Notes: generated from the sequence alone by a model not told the origin. A stretch of DNA of 37,064 nt from Thioploca sp. (GCA_012032555.1 JAAUSR010000053.1:1-37064), one strand, 5' to 3'. Shown: positions 1-7,251, numbered from the stretch's first letter. A program made the numbers and translations.

Positions 1-240
1 AACATTTTGGCTTGTTCTTAGAACAAACTACGAATGGAATGGGTATTGGGAAAAGTTTGCTAAATCGGCATAACAATGATCAATTTGTGTAGATACCTTT
101 TCCCAGTGGGAGAGGGTAGATTTTTAGCAAGCGTAGGTCGGCAATCCTTTGCCGACATTTCTATTTCTTTCCTTGAGCTAACAAGAATAAGTCCATGATG
201 ATTTTCACCCAATAAATCGGCTAAAATACCATGAAAATCA
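1..240. other. Intergenic segment with one palindrome, no gene seen
   Basis: No convincing reading frame is seen. The segment holds a perfect 8-bp hairpin at 137-156 (GTCGGCAA, loop TCCT, TTGCCGAC), of the same general kind as other short palindromes scattered between genes in this window, and a short inverted repeat near 17-31 (TTGTTCT/AGAACAA). The hairpin may be a small dispersed repeat; no T-run follows it, so a terminator call is not supported. Confidence 0.5.
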
Positions 241-858
241 TCAATTCGTGATAATTCCCATCAAAATTGAAAAAACGTCTTCTGTCTGTTCTGGAATCGT
301 ATGACTATGAATATTTTTAACAATATGTTGCCGCTTTCTATCTAAAGTACCAAATTTCCATATATCGCCTAACGTAACGGCACCGTATAATATTTCAAGG
401 CAAGCATTATCTTCATATGTGTCTAAAGCAATTAATTCAGCGGCCAGTTGATTAAAACCATTATCTATATCTTTCTTCTCAGCCGCTATAACAATTAGTT
501 CCTGATCAGCTCTCACAAAATAATCTAAATATCCACCCAATTTATCATCAATAGTTAATAAATATTCAATATTAATTTTGGCAGGACTATTTCTGACAAT
601 TTCTAACAACAGTGGTGCTACCAGAAATTCCCTTTTGGCTATTGCTGAATTTAAAGATATTCTAGGAAAAACAGTATAATAAACATCTTGAAGTCTATTA
701 ATGACATTCTTATCATAATCAGTTAATTTTGGTAAGTCGATTACTTTAATCTCATAAGAATATCCAAATTCACCAACAATCTCATCTGTTGGGTAATTCA
801 TTTCAAAATAATCACTAAAAGTATATTTTCTATTTTCTTGAAAAATTGATTTTTTCAT
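241..858 (-). CDS. PD-(D/E)XK nuclease-like protein, active site degenerate
   Basis: This 205-residue protein is a clear paralogue of the product at 17356-17979; the two align along their whole length (shared YTFSDYF near residue 12, KLGG.LDY near 107-113, GFNQL.AELIALD near 134-146). The paralogue shows the spacing of a PD-(D/E)XK nuclease core: Asp112, then Glu125-x-Lys127, then Gln137. Here Asp112 and Gln137 are kept, but the Glu-x-Lys pair reads Ala125-x-Glu127, so metal-dependent cleavage is unlikely. The ATG at 858 is a normal start. The gene lies 22 bp downstream of the HicB-like gene and probably shares its transcript. Family membership is inferred from the motif spacing only; the biological role is unknown. 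Confidence 0.6.
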   Translation of the reverse strand: MKKSIFQENRKYTFSDYFEMNYPTDEIVGEFGYSYEIKVIDLPKLTDYDKNVINRLQDVYYTVFPRISLNSAIAKREFLVAPLLLEIVRNSPAKINIEYLLTIDDKLGGYLDYFVRADQELIVIAAEKKDIDNGFNQLAAELIALDTYEDNACLEILYGAVTLGDIWKFGTLDRKRQHIVKNIHSHTIPEQTEDVFSILMGIITN

Positions 859-880
859 AATTCTCGAAATACGATTTTAG

Positions 881-1111
881 CTATGATAAAAGATTAGCAT
901 AGTCTTTACTAGCAGTCGGTTTAGGTAAAACTTTTCCCTCCGGTTGATATAAAGCAATCATTTCTTCAACAAGTTGACATAATTTAATAAAAACCTCTGT
1001 TTCGTCTATACCATGACAACCACCATAAAATAGACCAGGACAACTGCCAACAAAGCATTGATCTTCTTCAGACCATTCAACTAGCTTAACGTAATAAGTG
1101 TTTGCTTTCAT
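881..1111 (-). CDS. HicB-like antitoxin domain protein (orphan)
   Basis: The 76-residue product has the HicB fold signature: an N-terminal strand YYVKLVEWSEED, then CFVGSCPGL, a turn with YGGCHG, and a helix ending VEEMIALY. HicB proteins are the antitoxins of type II HicAB systems; they cover the mRNA-interferase HicA and usually carry a C-terminal DNA-binding domain. This one ends soon after the HicB core (about residue 65), with no visible ribbon-helix-helix or helix-turn-helix tail. No HicA-sized frame with its usual basic, glycine-rich start is visible on either side. It therefore looks like a solitary HicB-fold protein, perhaps co-transcribed with the nuclease-like gene 22 bp downstream. 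No strong ribosome binding site precedes the ATG. Confidence 0.65.
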   Translation of the reverse strand: MKANTYYVKLVEWSEEDQCFVGSCPGLFYGGCHGIDETEVFIKLCQLVEEMIALYQPEGKVLPKPTASKDYANLLS

Positions 1112-1415
1112 TTTTTTAGGTTAAGAAAAAATTCTAACACTAAACAGTTATTAGTATTTTTTACAATATATTCAAATAATTAAAAACTTTCAGTTTAATG
1201 ATAGGTATAGTATCATTTTGACTAAGATTAGCAACAAATTGTCATAATTATGACATATTACTACCTATCACTTGGTAATGCGTATCAGCAATAACACTTC
1301 ATAACTGAATAACTGATATAGAGATATAGAGAGGAAATGTTTTTTTAGAAAGTACACCATGAAAAAAATAAAACAGTTAAAGAAAAACGCCTCAACTAAA
1401 AAAGGAGTGCAGTTA
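1112..1415. promoter_or_regulatory. Divergent promoter region with a 16-bp palindrome
   Basis: The gap between the leftward HicB-like gene and the rightward gene starting at 1416 is AT-rich and should hold both promoters. At 1240-1255 is a perfect 16-nt palindrome, TGTCATAATTATGACA, with the size and symmetry of a repressor operator. A second inverted repeat (AATGATA/TATCATT, 1197-1217) lies just left of it. No clear -35/-10 pair was assigned. Operator function is an inference from symmetry and position. Confidence 0.4.
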
Positions 1416-1745
1416 ATGGATGAAATAAAGCAATTGATTGAGAAGAAGGATAAAATTATTTGTAAAGCACTCAACAAACGTCCAGTCTTTTTAACAAAAT
1501 ATTTAGAGTCTACCAATGGGAGACGTGATCAAACTCGCCGTAAACAAGTCTTTTTTCCTGGAGTCGAATTAATACGAGGTGCTACAACAGAGAATATCAG
1601 TGAAAATCCACAGGGAATAGAAATACTTGGATTAACAGCTAATGGAGAAAAAATCGGTGTTCATATCCGTGAAGAATCCGACACGCATGGCAATAAACGA
1701 CTCTATTTAATTTCTACCTTTCGGGGAAACCAAGAAGAGAGATAA
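1416..1745 (+). CDS. Conserved-looking small protein of unknown function
   Basis: I do not recognise the family. The frame opens further upstream, and an ATG exists at 1359, but the ATG at 1416 is preceded at good spacing by AAAGGAG while the upstream one has no such site, so the 109-residue form beginning MDEIKQLIEKK is preferred. The protein has a helical, charged N-terminus, then a short mixed region with an Arg-rich stretch (NGRRDQTRRKQ), and a C-terminal part with the strand-like segments GIEILGLTANGEKIGVHIREE and RLYLISTF. The repeated-strand C-terminus would fit a small compact enzyme or nuclease-like fold, but no catalytic motif can be named. It stands alone on the plus strand between two leftward loci. 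Confidence 0.5.
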   Translation: MDEIKQLIEKKDKIICKALNKRPVFLTKYLESTNGRRDQTRRKQVFFPGVELIRGATTENISENPQGIEILGLTANGEKIGVHIREESDTHGNKRLYLISTFRGNQEER

Positions 1746-1746
1746 A

Positions 1747-1935
1747 AAAGAAAACCTCACTATCTGTCCATTGAACAGACTGCGAGGCTTTCAGATAACT
1801 GCTCTCGCTGGGACACTCATTATCACAAATGAATGAGTGATTTTGCACCCTTTGGTGTGACAGTTACCTTAGTATCTCTAAGATACTATATTTGTAATTT
1901 TAGCACTTCCGAGTAGTAGGTCAACCTACTCACAA
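1747..1935 (-). ncRNA. Structured 3' region or small RNA with terminator
   Basis: Read on the minus strand, this gap downstream of the HEAT gene folds into a series of hairpins: GAGTAG..CTACTC type (1911-1931), a perfect 8-bp stem TAGTATCT/AGATACTA with a 3-nt loop (1870-1888), a 4-bp stem (1846-1857), and a perfect 8-bp stem CACTCATT/AATGAGTG (1814-1839). It ends in a longer imperfect hairpin at 1755-1787 followed, on the minus strand, by TTTTCTTTTTT. The last hairpin is a credible intrinsic terminator. Whether the rest is a 3' UTR or a separate small RNA cannot be told from sequence; no known RNA family was recognised. Confidence 0.4.
1755..1787 (-). terminator. Intrinsic terminator of the STAND-HEAT transcript
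   Basis: The two arms begin and end with CCTC/GAGG and contain the paired block TCTGT/ACAGA, with a CATTG loop and a few mismatches. On the minus strand the hairpin is followed at once by TTTTCTTTTTT, so it would stop leftward transcription coming from the HEAT gene about 185 bp after its stop codon. Confidence 0.6.
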
Positions 1936-1972
1936 TTTTAGCTTGTTACTACCCCGTTTCTAAAGAAAATAT

Positions 1973-4432
1973 TCAATGATTTTGGGTTTGACTCAACCGA
2001 TACGCTATCCGCTCAATCGTCCACTGCAGCCGGTCCTGCAATGCTTCCTCAGTTACTTTGGTAAACCATTGTTGTAAGGCGATTAATTGTGGTTCTTCAG
2101 CGCTATATTCTAGGGTAATTAAACCACCATCGATAGCTTGATAAGCGGCATAACGAAAATAGGGTATTTGACTTTGATCGCGTTGTTTATTCAATTTTTT
2201 AAGTAACTTAATATCAGACTTTTCTCCCAAAGCCGTCCACGCACCTTTTCTCACCAATGCTAAATTGTGTTGCAATAAGGTTATACCAACTTCGGTGTTA
2301 CTACGGGTTAACGCATAACCTAATTCAAATTCCCATTGCGAATAGGGCCAAAGTTCTTCTTTATTGACTTGAATAGCTTGTTGATTGCAAGGTGTCGAGT
2401 TAGTTTCTGTATCACGTTGCTTAGTACGCCAATCTCGTTTTTCTTTATCCAATTGGTCTAACTGCGTTTGTAAAAATGTTGTCGCCAGTGGCGATGCGAT
2501 TTTACCTAAACTATGAAACATTTCTGAAGCCAAATAATTGTCTTGCTTGTCATTGGCTAAAACCAATTGTGCCATCGCTATCACCAATGGAGCTGCTTGA
2601 TCGGGTTCTAATCGTTCTAATACTCGCAATGCCTTCACTTGTAAACCAAACCAATCGGTTTGTTTGTGAACGATATCCTGAAGGTGTTGAATCAAATCGG
2701 TTTGCTCAGTTTTAGGTAATTGCGGCAATAGTTGAGATAACGTTGCTATTGCGGCTTGACGAATCGAGAGCGAAGCATCTTCTAAAAATGGATATAATTG
2801 CGTTAATAGCGGCTGGACTAAATTAACCTTTTTAGTGGCTATCTTTCCCAGTGAAGTTATTGCTTCTTCTTTAACTAAATTAAATTGATCATGAAGTAAC
2901 GATACCAACAACTTAACACTCTCTGGTAAAATAAAATTACCTAAGTGGTTGGCAGCTTGTTGACGTTTTCCAGTAAAAGGATTGTTGACTTGGTCTTGCA
3001 ACCGTTTAAATTCTTCCTCTTTAAATTGTAATAATTCCGAATTGGTATCCTTTAATTGATTGATTGCTATCATTGCACTATAGCGAACATTTTCATTTAA
3101 GTCACTTAATAATTTTACCAAGTGTTTTACTACTGCGGATTCACCAATCTGACCTAACGCTATCGCAGTGCTGCTGCGAACATTGCTGTCGGAATTCTTG
3201 AGTAGAGCGATTAGTGGTTCAATAGCGCTGGTAGCTTGTAGTTGACCTAATGCCTCTACTACGGTGCTGATGATACGGATGTTCTCTTCAGAACCCTTGA
3301 ACAGATCATTGAGCAGATCATTGATGTTGTTGGCATGGACATACTTTTCAGAATTAAGCAGAGCAATTAGCGGTTCAATAGCACCAGTAGCTTGCAATTG
3401 ACCCAATGCTGTTGCAGCAGGGCTGCTGATATAGTTGTTGTGATCCTTAAGAAACGCGATTAACTGTTTAATGGCGTTGGTAGCTTGCAATTGACCTAAT
3501 GCCGTCGTGGCACAGTAGCGGACAATCAATTCATGATCTTTAAGCAGAGCAATTAGCGGTTCAATAGCACCAGTAGCTTGCAATTGACCTAATGCCATTG
3601 TGGCACGGTAGCAGGCAAACCATTCATGATCTTTAAGCAGAGCAATTAACGGCTTAATGGCACTGGTCGCTTGCAATTGACCTAATACTGTCGCGGCACT
3701 GCCGCGAATATACTCTTTGGGGTCCTTGAGCAGACCAATTAGTGGTTCAATGGTACTGGTAGCTTGCAATTGACCTAATGCCGTCACCGCGTTTTCGCGG
3801 ATAGGAGTTAGGGGATCCTTGAGCAACACGATTAACGGTTCAATGGCGCTGGTAGCTTGCAATTGACCTAATGCCATTACAGCTTTGGTGCGGACAATGG
3901 TTTCGGGGTCCTTGAGCAGCGCGATTAACGGTTCAATGGCACTGGTAGCTTGTAGTTGACCTAACGCTATCGTAGCATTGGTGCGAATATCTGAATCAGG
4001 ATCGTTGAGTAAAGCAATAAATGGCTGAATTACCGCTTCGGTTCCTAAATTAGCAACTGCTTTAGTAACTGCTTGACGAATATAAATATCTTTTTCAGAT
4101 AACATCGGTAATAGTTCAGGCAAAATGTGTTCTGGCAGCGGTATTTTGCCTAAGGTTTCGATGAACTGTTTTTTTAATTCGAGGTTAGATTCGGTGTGGA
4201 GCTGTTTGATTAGACAATCAAGACTTTGTAACGAACGCCGGGTAGCTAATACGGCTAAGGTGTTATCAGTCAATTCGTGATTCACCGGTGAAATAAGCAC
4301 ACTGGTTAAACGAAGAAGTTTGTCTATATCACCATTGTGCCAATAAGCTGCTAGCCGTTCGCTGGCGGGAAGTAAGCTAATTAATTCTTGATAGGGGTCT
4401 GTTTCTTTAACAATTTTTTTTCTTGGAATAAT
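1973..4432 (-). CDS. HEAT-repeat C-terminal half of a split STAND protein
   Basis: The open frame runs leftward from about 4432 and encodes some 820 residues made almost wholly of HEAT (PBS-lyase-like) helical repeats. Eight units of about 31 residues share the core ALGQLQAT-AIEPLIALLKD; one unit has an insertion of about 18 residues. More diverged repeats follow to the end. The only initiator in the first part is a GTG at 4300 with no ribosome binding site, and the in-frame residues upstream (IVKETDPYQELISLLPASE) read as good protein. The frame joins the STAND gene exactly at an A8 run (4414-4421) by a -1 shift. I therefore read it as the sensor or scaffold part of one STAND-HEAT protein of about 1,290 residues rather than a separate gene. 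HEAT arrays in such proteins usually bind partners or triggers; that role is inferred. Confidence 0.7.
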   Translation of the reverse strand: MIPRKKIVKETDPYQELISLLPASERLAAYWHNGDIDKLLRLTSVLISPVNHELTDNTLAVLATRRSLQSLDCLIKQLHTESNLELKKQFIETLGKIPLPEHILPELLPMLSEKDIYIRQAVTKAVANLGTEAVIQPFIALLNDPDSDIRTNATIALGQLQATSAIEPLIALLKDPETIVRTKAVMALGQLQATSAIEPLIVLLKDPLTPIRENAVTALGQLQATSTIEPLIGLLKDPKEYIRGSAATVLGQLQATSAIKPLIALLKDHEWFACYRATMALGQLQATGAIEPLIALLKDHELIVRYCATTALGQLQATNAIKQLIAFLKDHNNYISSPAATALGQLQATGAIEPLIALLNSEKYVHANNINDLLNDLFKGSEENIRIISTVVEALGQLQATSAIEPLIALLKNSDSNVRSSTAIALGQIGESAVVKHLVKLLSDLNENVRYSAMIAINQLKDTNSELLQFKEEEFKRLQDQVNNPFTGKRQQAANHLGNFILPESVKLLVSLLHDQFNLVKEEAITSLGKIATKKVNLVQPLLTQLYPFLEDASLSIRQAAIATLSQLLPQLPKTEQTDLIQHLQDIVHKQTDWFGLQVKALRVLERLEPDQAAPLVIAMAQLVLANDKQDNYLASEMFHSLGKIASPLATTFLQTQLDQLDKEKRDWRTKQRDTETNSTPCNQQAIQVNKEELWPYSQWEFELGYALTRSNTEVGITLLQHNLALVRKGAWTALGEKSDIKLLKKLNKQRDQSQIPYFRYAAYQAIDGGLITLEYSAEEPQLIALQQWFTKVTEEALQDRLQWTIERIAYRLSQTQNH
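3166..3968 (-). repeat. Eight near-identical HEAT units at DNA level
   Basis: Inside the HEAT gene, eight consecutive units, mostly 93 bp, keep nearly the same DNA for the core ALGQLQAT and AIEPLIALL, while the 10-13 residues after LLKD differ in each unit. The pattern of a copied scaffold with variable surface positions suggests recent tandem duplication. These are coding repeats, not a CRISPR array. Confidence 0.75.
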
Positions 4433-5811
4433 TTATCAATTTCTAAGTTGGCATGTTGGAAATCAGTTTCGTAACAGTAGCTTTGTTGATTTCCTAAATC
4501 CCAACTATTTGGTTTAACGTTATAAACTTCAATGGTGTCAGAAATACTGGCTTTGAGGATCAAGAGTGTTTCTAAGTATTGTCGGCGTTTATAGTCTTCA
4601 TTCCAATTGTAAATGGTTTTAGAGAATAGGTCGTGGTAGAGTTCATACCATGAAATGCGGTTGGTTGGTTCAGATTGAGTGGTGGATGAATCTTCGGTTG
4701 CTTGGATTGAAGCATAACGCAATTGCCGTCGCAAAATCCGCGCTTGTTCCAATTTATCTAATGTCGCACCCAGTGTCGCTTCATTTTCTTCCAATAATTT
4801 TGCCAAATCTGGTAATGGAAGCGCTATTTTAGTGCCATACTTACTGACCAAATGATCGAATGCTGATGAAGCGAGGTGTTTTTCGTGGGGTGATAGTTGG
4901 TTAATTTGGTTAAGAAAATAATTTTCCAGTAAGCCATTGGCTTTGCCTTTACTGATATAGGTAGCAATGGTGATCAACTTGCGGGGCTGATATTGCTCCA
5001 ATTCCCATAATTGCTGACAAACAATTTGTAAATTGGGTGGTTCTACAAAATCCGGTGATTCCATTTTTGCTGCTACACTGAAACCAAGGCGCTCAATCTG
5101 TTCGCGTTGACTCAGGTCAGTAATCAAGGTGTCCAATAACCCGGCTTCATAACTAAAACCCACTGCTGCCAGCGGTTTTACCATCGCTTCGCGGGCACTA
5201 GCTTGAGTGAGTTTTTCTAACCGATAGAGATTTTCAAATAGGAAAGCCGGTGAGAGGTGAGCTTTAAACGCATTGAGTTCTAAAGCAAAATCTTCGCGCA
5301 TGGAGATGACAAAAGCGGTGTTAGTGGCTCGATCTAAAATCGCTTCCGCCAGTTGGCTAATGAAAATTGGGAAGATTTCTGTTTTGTAATGTTGATAATA
5401 AAAAAATTCTTCAAACTGATCGAGGACAATGATCAGCGGCTCGCTGGTAAATAAGGTACTTTGATGAAAAAATTCTTTTAGTGGCAGTTGGATTTCAATA
5501 TTATCATCAGCACTAAGTTTGTGTTGTTGCTGAAGATAAGTAATCAGCGTGTTTTTCAAATCCGGCAACGGTCGGTCAAACCAGCGATTATGGTAAACGA
5601 CATCTAAGTTTTCGCCATGCGGTTCTTTGAGTTTGGGAATGACCGCAGCCTGTAGCAAGGAACTTTTGCCCACGCCACTTGCTGCAAATAGCAGCGTCAG
5701 TTTACGGGTGAGGACTTTATCAATGAGAATTCGCTTTTCTGCTTCCCGACCAAAAAATTTATCGCGATCAGCTTCTTGGTAAGGACGTAAACCGATGTAG
5801 GGTTCTATCAT
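4381..5811 (-). CDS. nSTAND1-type P-loop NTPase (N-terminal half of STAND-HEAT)
   Basis: The product starts with the typical nSTAND1 entry PYIGLRPYQEADRDKFFGRE, in which the GRE box precedes the P-loop. The Walker A region is AASGVGKSS at about residues 43-51; the first glycine of the usual GxxxxGK(S/T) is Ala here. Walker B is LIIVLDQFEEFF near residues 124-135. STAND NTPases act as ligand-sensing switches, commonly in regulated cell death or anti-phage defence, with an effector on one side and repeats on the other. No effector domain precedes the NTPase here, but a SIR2-like gene lies upstream on the same strand. The frame ends after a lysine-rich tail produced just past an A8 run, and the other frame continues into HEAT repeats, so the listed C-terminus is probably artificial or one of two products. 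Confidence 0.8.
   Translation of the reverse strand: MIEPYIGLRPYQEADRDKFFGREAEKRILIDKVLTRKLTLLFAASGVGKSSLLQAAVIPKLKEPHGENLDVVYHNRWFDRPLPDLKNTLITYLQQQHKLSADDNIEIQLPLKEFFHQSTLFTSEPLIIVLDQFEEFFYYQHYKTEIFPIFISQLAEAILDRATNTAFVISMREDFALELNAFKAHLSPAFLFENLYRLEKLTQASAREAMVKPLAAVGFSYEAGLLDTLITDLSQREQIERLGFSVAAKMESPDFVEPPNLQIVCQQLWELEQYQPRKLITIATYISKGKANGLLENYFLNQINQLSPHEKHLASSAFDHLVSKYGTKIALPLPDLAKLLEENEATLGATLDKLEQARILRRQLRYASIQATEDSSTTQSEPTNRISWYELYHDLFSKTIYNWNEDYKRRQYLETLLILKASISDTIEVYNVKPNSWDLGNQQSYCYETDFQHANLEIDKLFQEKKLLKKQTPIKN
4414..4421 (-). other. A8 slippery run joining the STAND and HEAT frames
   Basis: Eight consecutive A residues on the coding strand lie inside GAA AAA AAA TTG. A single -1 shift here (or one extra A in DNA or RNA) moves the NTPase frame into the HEAT frame, which is open from 4432 with no start of its own. 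The site suits transcriptional slippage, programmed -1 frameshifting, or a homopolymer sequencing error; sequence alone does not decide. Confidence 0.7.
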
Positions 5812-5892
5812 GGGTGGAGTACCTGGATAAGGGTTTAATTTAGCTAATCGTAATTCTAGTGTTCTGTTAAACTTATTTTGACCGGTTAGGTT

Positions 5893-5958
5893 GTAGGGGC
5901 AGACCTACGTGTCTGCCCTAAGTGCTGCTGTTTTGGGCAGACACACCGGTCTGCCCCT
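5893..5958. repeat. Nested palindromic repeat (MITE-like)
   Basis: Outer arms of 13 bp are perfect (GTAGGGGCAGACC, 5893-5905, with GGTCTGCCCCTAC, 5946-5958) and enclose a second perfect 10-bp pair (GTGTCTGCCC, 5909-5918, with GGGCAGACAC, 5935-5944). The element overlaps the 3' end of the DUF433 gene and supplies its stop codon. It has no coding capacity, so if mobile it would be moved in trans. Confidence 0.75.
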
Positions 5959-6190
5959 ACTCGTATTCACTTGACCGAACACTAGTGTAATCCGCTGCAA
6001 ATGCTAAACAAGCCATAATATCTTGGTAAGTTAGGTCCGGAAATTCAGTGAGGATTTCCTCATATGTCATACCAGCCGCTAAATATTCCAGAACGTCAGT
6101 AACCGTCATTCGCATTCCTCGAATACAGGGTTTACCACTGCGTTTGTCCGGTTCGATGGTGATAATTTGATGGTAATCTATCATATACAT
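5957..6190 (-). CDS. DUF433 antitoxin-like protein
   Basis: The 77-residue product matches the DUF433 pattern closely: I.i.PdkrsGkPcIrGmRmtVtDVLe.LaaGmt.eEiL.efPdLt.qDI.AcLafAady. DUF433 proteins are winged-helix antitoxin-like proteins, normally followed by a DUF5615 PIN-like toxin gene in the same direction. Here the expected partner is absent: the last codons run into a palindromic repeat, whose arm provides the TAG stop. Translation may start at the ATG at 6190 or at the ATG two codons later (MIDYHQ). It lies between the SIR2-like gene and the STAND gene on the same strand. Confidence 0.8.
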   Translation of the reverse strand: MYMIDYHQIITIEPDKRSGKPCIRGMRMTVTDVLEYLAAGMTYEEILTEFPDLTYQDIMACLAFAADYTSVRSSEYE

Positions 6191-6216
6191 TAATTTCTTG
6201 GTGGTAGCAATCTTTG

Positions 6217-6241
6217 TTGGGTTTCGCTATGCTCAACCCAA
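6217..6241. repeat. Short palindrome between SIR2-like and DUF433 genes
   Basis: The 7-bp arms TTGGGTT (6217-6223) and AACCCAA (6235-6241) enclose an 11-nt loop. The sequence resembles the small palindromes near 7457-7481 and 26724-26760 in this window and probably belongs to the same dispersed class. Confidence 0.5.
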
Positions 6242-6252
6242 CCTACATTTGT

Positions 6253-7089
6253 TCATAAGTGTTTTTGCAAGTTGCTAATAAATTCAATTAAATCAATTTG
6301 ATAATTTTTCACCCGGCGATCTGCCCAGTACAACTGTGCAAATTTATCCGCTTGTGGCTGAACCGTAAGTGCCGCTTCTTGATGTCGGCGTTTATCTAGT
6401 ATTTCTCTGATAATTAATCGATTTTCCCAACTGTTGGGATAATAACCCAGTAACCAGAAACCATGATTGCGTAATTGATTAATAATGTAATTGGGAATAA
6501 GTTTATCTTTAGTTTGAGCAAAGGTTAGATAATCTCTTTCGGATAACATCAAGCAATCTGAGGTATTTTCTGGGTGATTAAATTGACCTAAAATTTTATA
6601 AATAACTGAATAATCTTGTTCTAATAATTGCAAACTGGAGAGCGTTTCCGTCGAGCAGGATTCAATTTCAGTCCGATCAGAATATTCGAGAAATAGGTTA
6701 CCAACCTCTGCTGTAGCGGCATGACATAATGATACAAATTTCTTTTGGTGTTGGCGGAAAGTATTTTCTAGGCAGGAATCATAAGTCGCAGAAATCAACA
6801 ATAACGGTTTATTTACCTGAGCTAAAAATTCATAGGCAGAAGTTAGTGCCGAGGGTGAAGGAGCAAGTAATTCCTGTAATTGTAAGCATAATGAATTTCT
6901 ACCAAATTGGTGATCCAGGTGGATATATTCACAGATTTCCGGAAAAGAGTCGCTAAAATCAGTATAACCTACTCGTTGAGCTAATTTAGGTGTCAACTCT
7001 TCCACACGAGGTTGATTTTGATCAAACACCGGTGGAATTTCTGAACCCAAGAAAATAACGATATCACCACGTTGTAAGTTGTGCTTCAT
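6253..7089 (-). CDS. SIR2-like (SIR2_2) domain protein, catalytic residues changed
   Basis: The product aligns by pattern to SIR2-like domains of bacterial conflict systems: an N-terminal nucleotide-binding turn GDIVIFLGSEIPPVF, a strand-turn LLLISATYDSCLE where the canonical form is TTNYDxLLE, IYKILGQFNHPENTSDC where the canonical form is YKLHG, and the terminal LLGYYPNSWENRLI plus the VKNYQIDLIEFISNL ending. The Asn of TTNYD and the His of KLHG, which serve NAD hydrolysis in active members, are Thr and Leu here, so NADase activity is doubtful. ATG at 7089 is the first good initiator, but it has no ribosome binding site, and the frame opens upstream next to an EAD remnant. The protein was probably once an EAD-SIR2 fusion. 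The STAND gene downstream suggests a shared defence or cell-death role (inference). Confidence 0.7.
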   Translation of the reverse strand: MKHNLQRGDIVIFLGSEIPPVFDQNQPRVEELTPKLAQRVGYTDFSDSFPEICEYIHLDHQFGRNSLCLQLQELLAPSPSALTSAYEFLAQVNKPLLLISATYDSCLENTFRQHQKKFVSLCHAATAEVGNLFLEYSDRTEIESCSTETLSSLQLLEQDYSVIYKILGQFNHPENTSDCLMLSERDYLTFAQTKDKLIPNYIINQLRNHGFWLLGYYPNSWENRLIIREILDKRRHQEAALTVQPQADKFAQLYWADRRVKNYQIDLIEFISNLQKHL

Positions 7090-7096
7090 CAATAAG

Positions 7097-7251
7097 CCAC
7101 GGGGAAATGGGCCAATGAATATCTGGGCAATCTTTTTGGCTAATTTTAATCAGTTCGAGAATCTTATATTATTTTGTTGTTTAATTATTTGTATCAATTC
7201 ACGGGCTTTTTCTGCTTTGGTTGTTTCCTTTAATTCTTCAATACCCAGCCA
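7097..7251 (-). pseudogene. Remnant of an effector-associated domain (EAD7-like)
   Basis: On the minus strand, the frame shared with the SIR2-like gene reads WLGIEELKETTKAEKAREL followed by IQIIKQQNNI and then stops at 7150-7152. A -1 shift near 7160-7170 continues as LELIKISQKDCPDIHWP. Together this is the C-terminal two thirds of an effector-associated domain: the LG.. turn, the KAEKAREL helix, the E/QRRG-like helix and the ending RPDI-W. The N-terminal third is missing, because a palindromic repeat (7252-7278) begins exactly where it should be. EADs are small adaptor domains that pair effectors with STAND-type switches. Too broken to make protein as it stands unless the indels are sequencing errors. 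Confidence 0.65.

Noticed and set aside
881-1300. HicA toxin partner for the HicB-like gene
   Set aside because: I looked on both strands beside the gene for a short basic HicA-like frame and saw none.
3166-3968. Regular repeats as a CRISPR array
   Set aside because: The roughly 93-bp periodicity is coding, both conserved and variable parts keep one frame, and the protein is a HEAT array.
4298-4300. GTG as start of an independent HEAT gene
   Set aside because: No ribosome binding site, and the same frame is open and protein-like for 44 codons upstream up to the A8 run.
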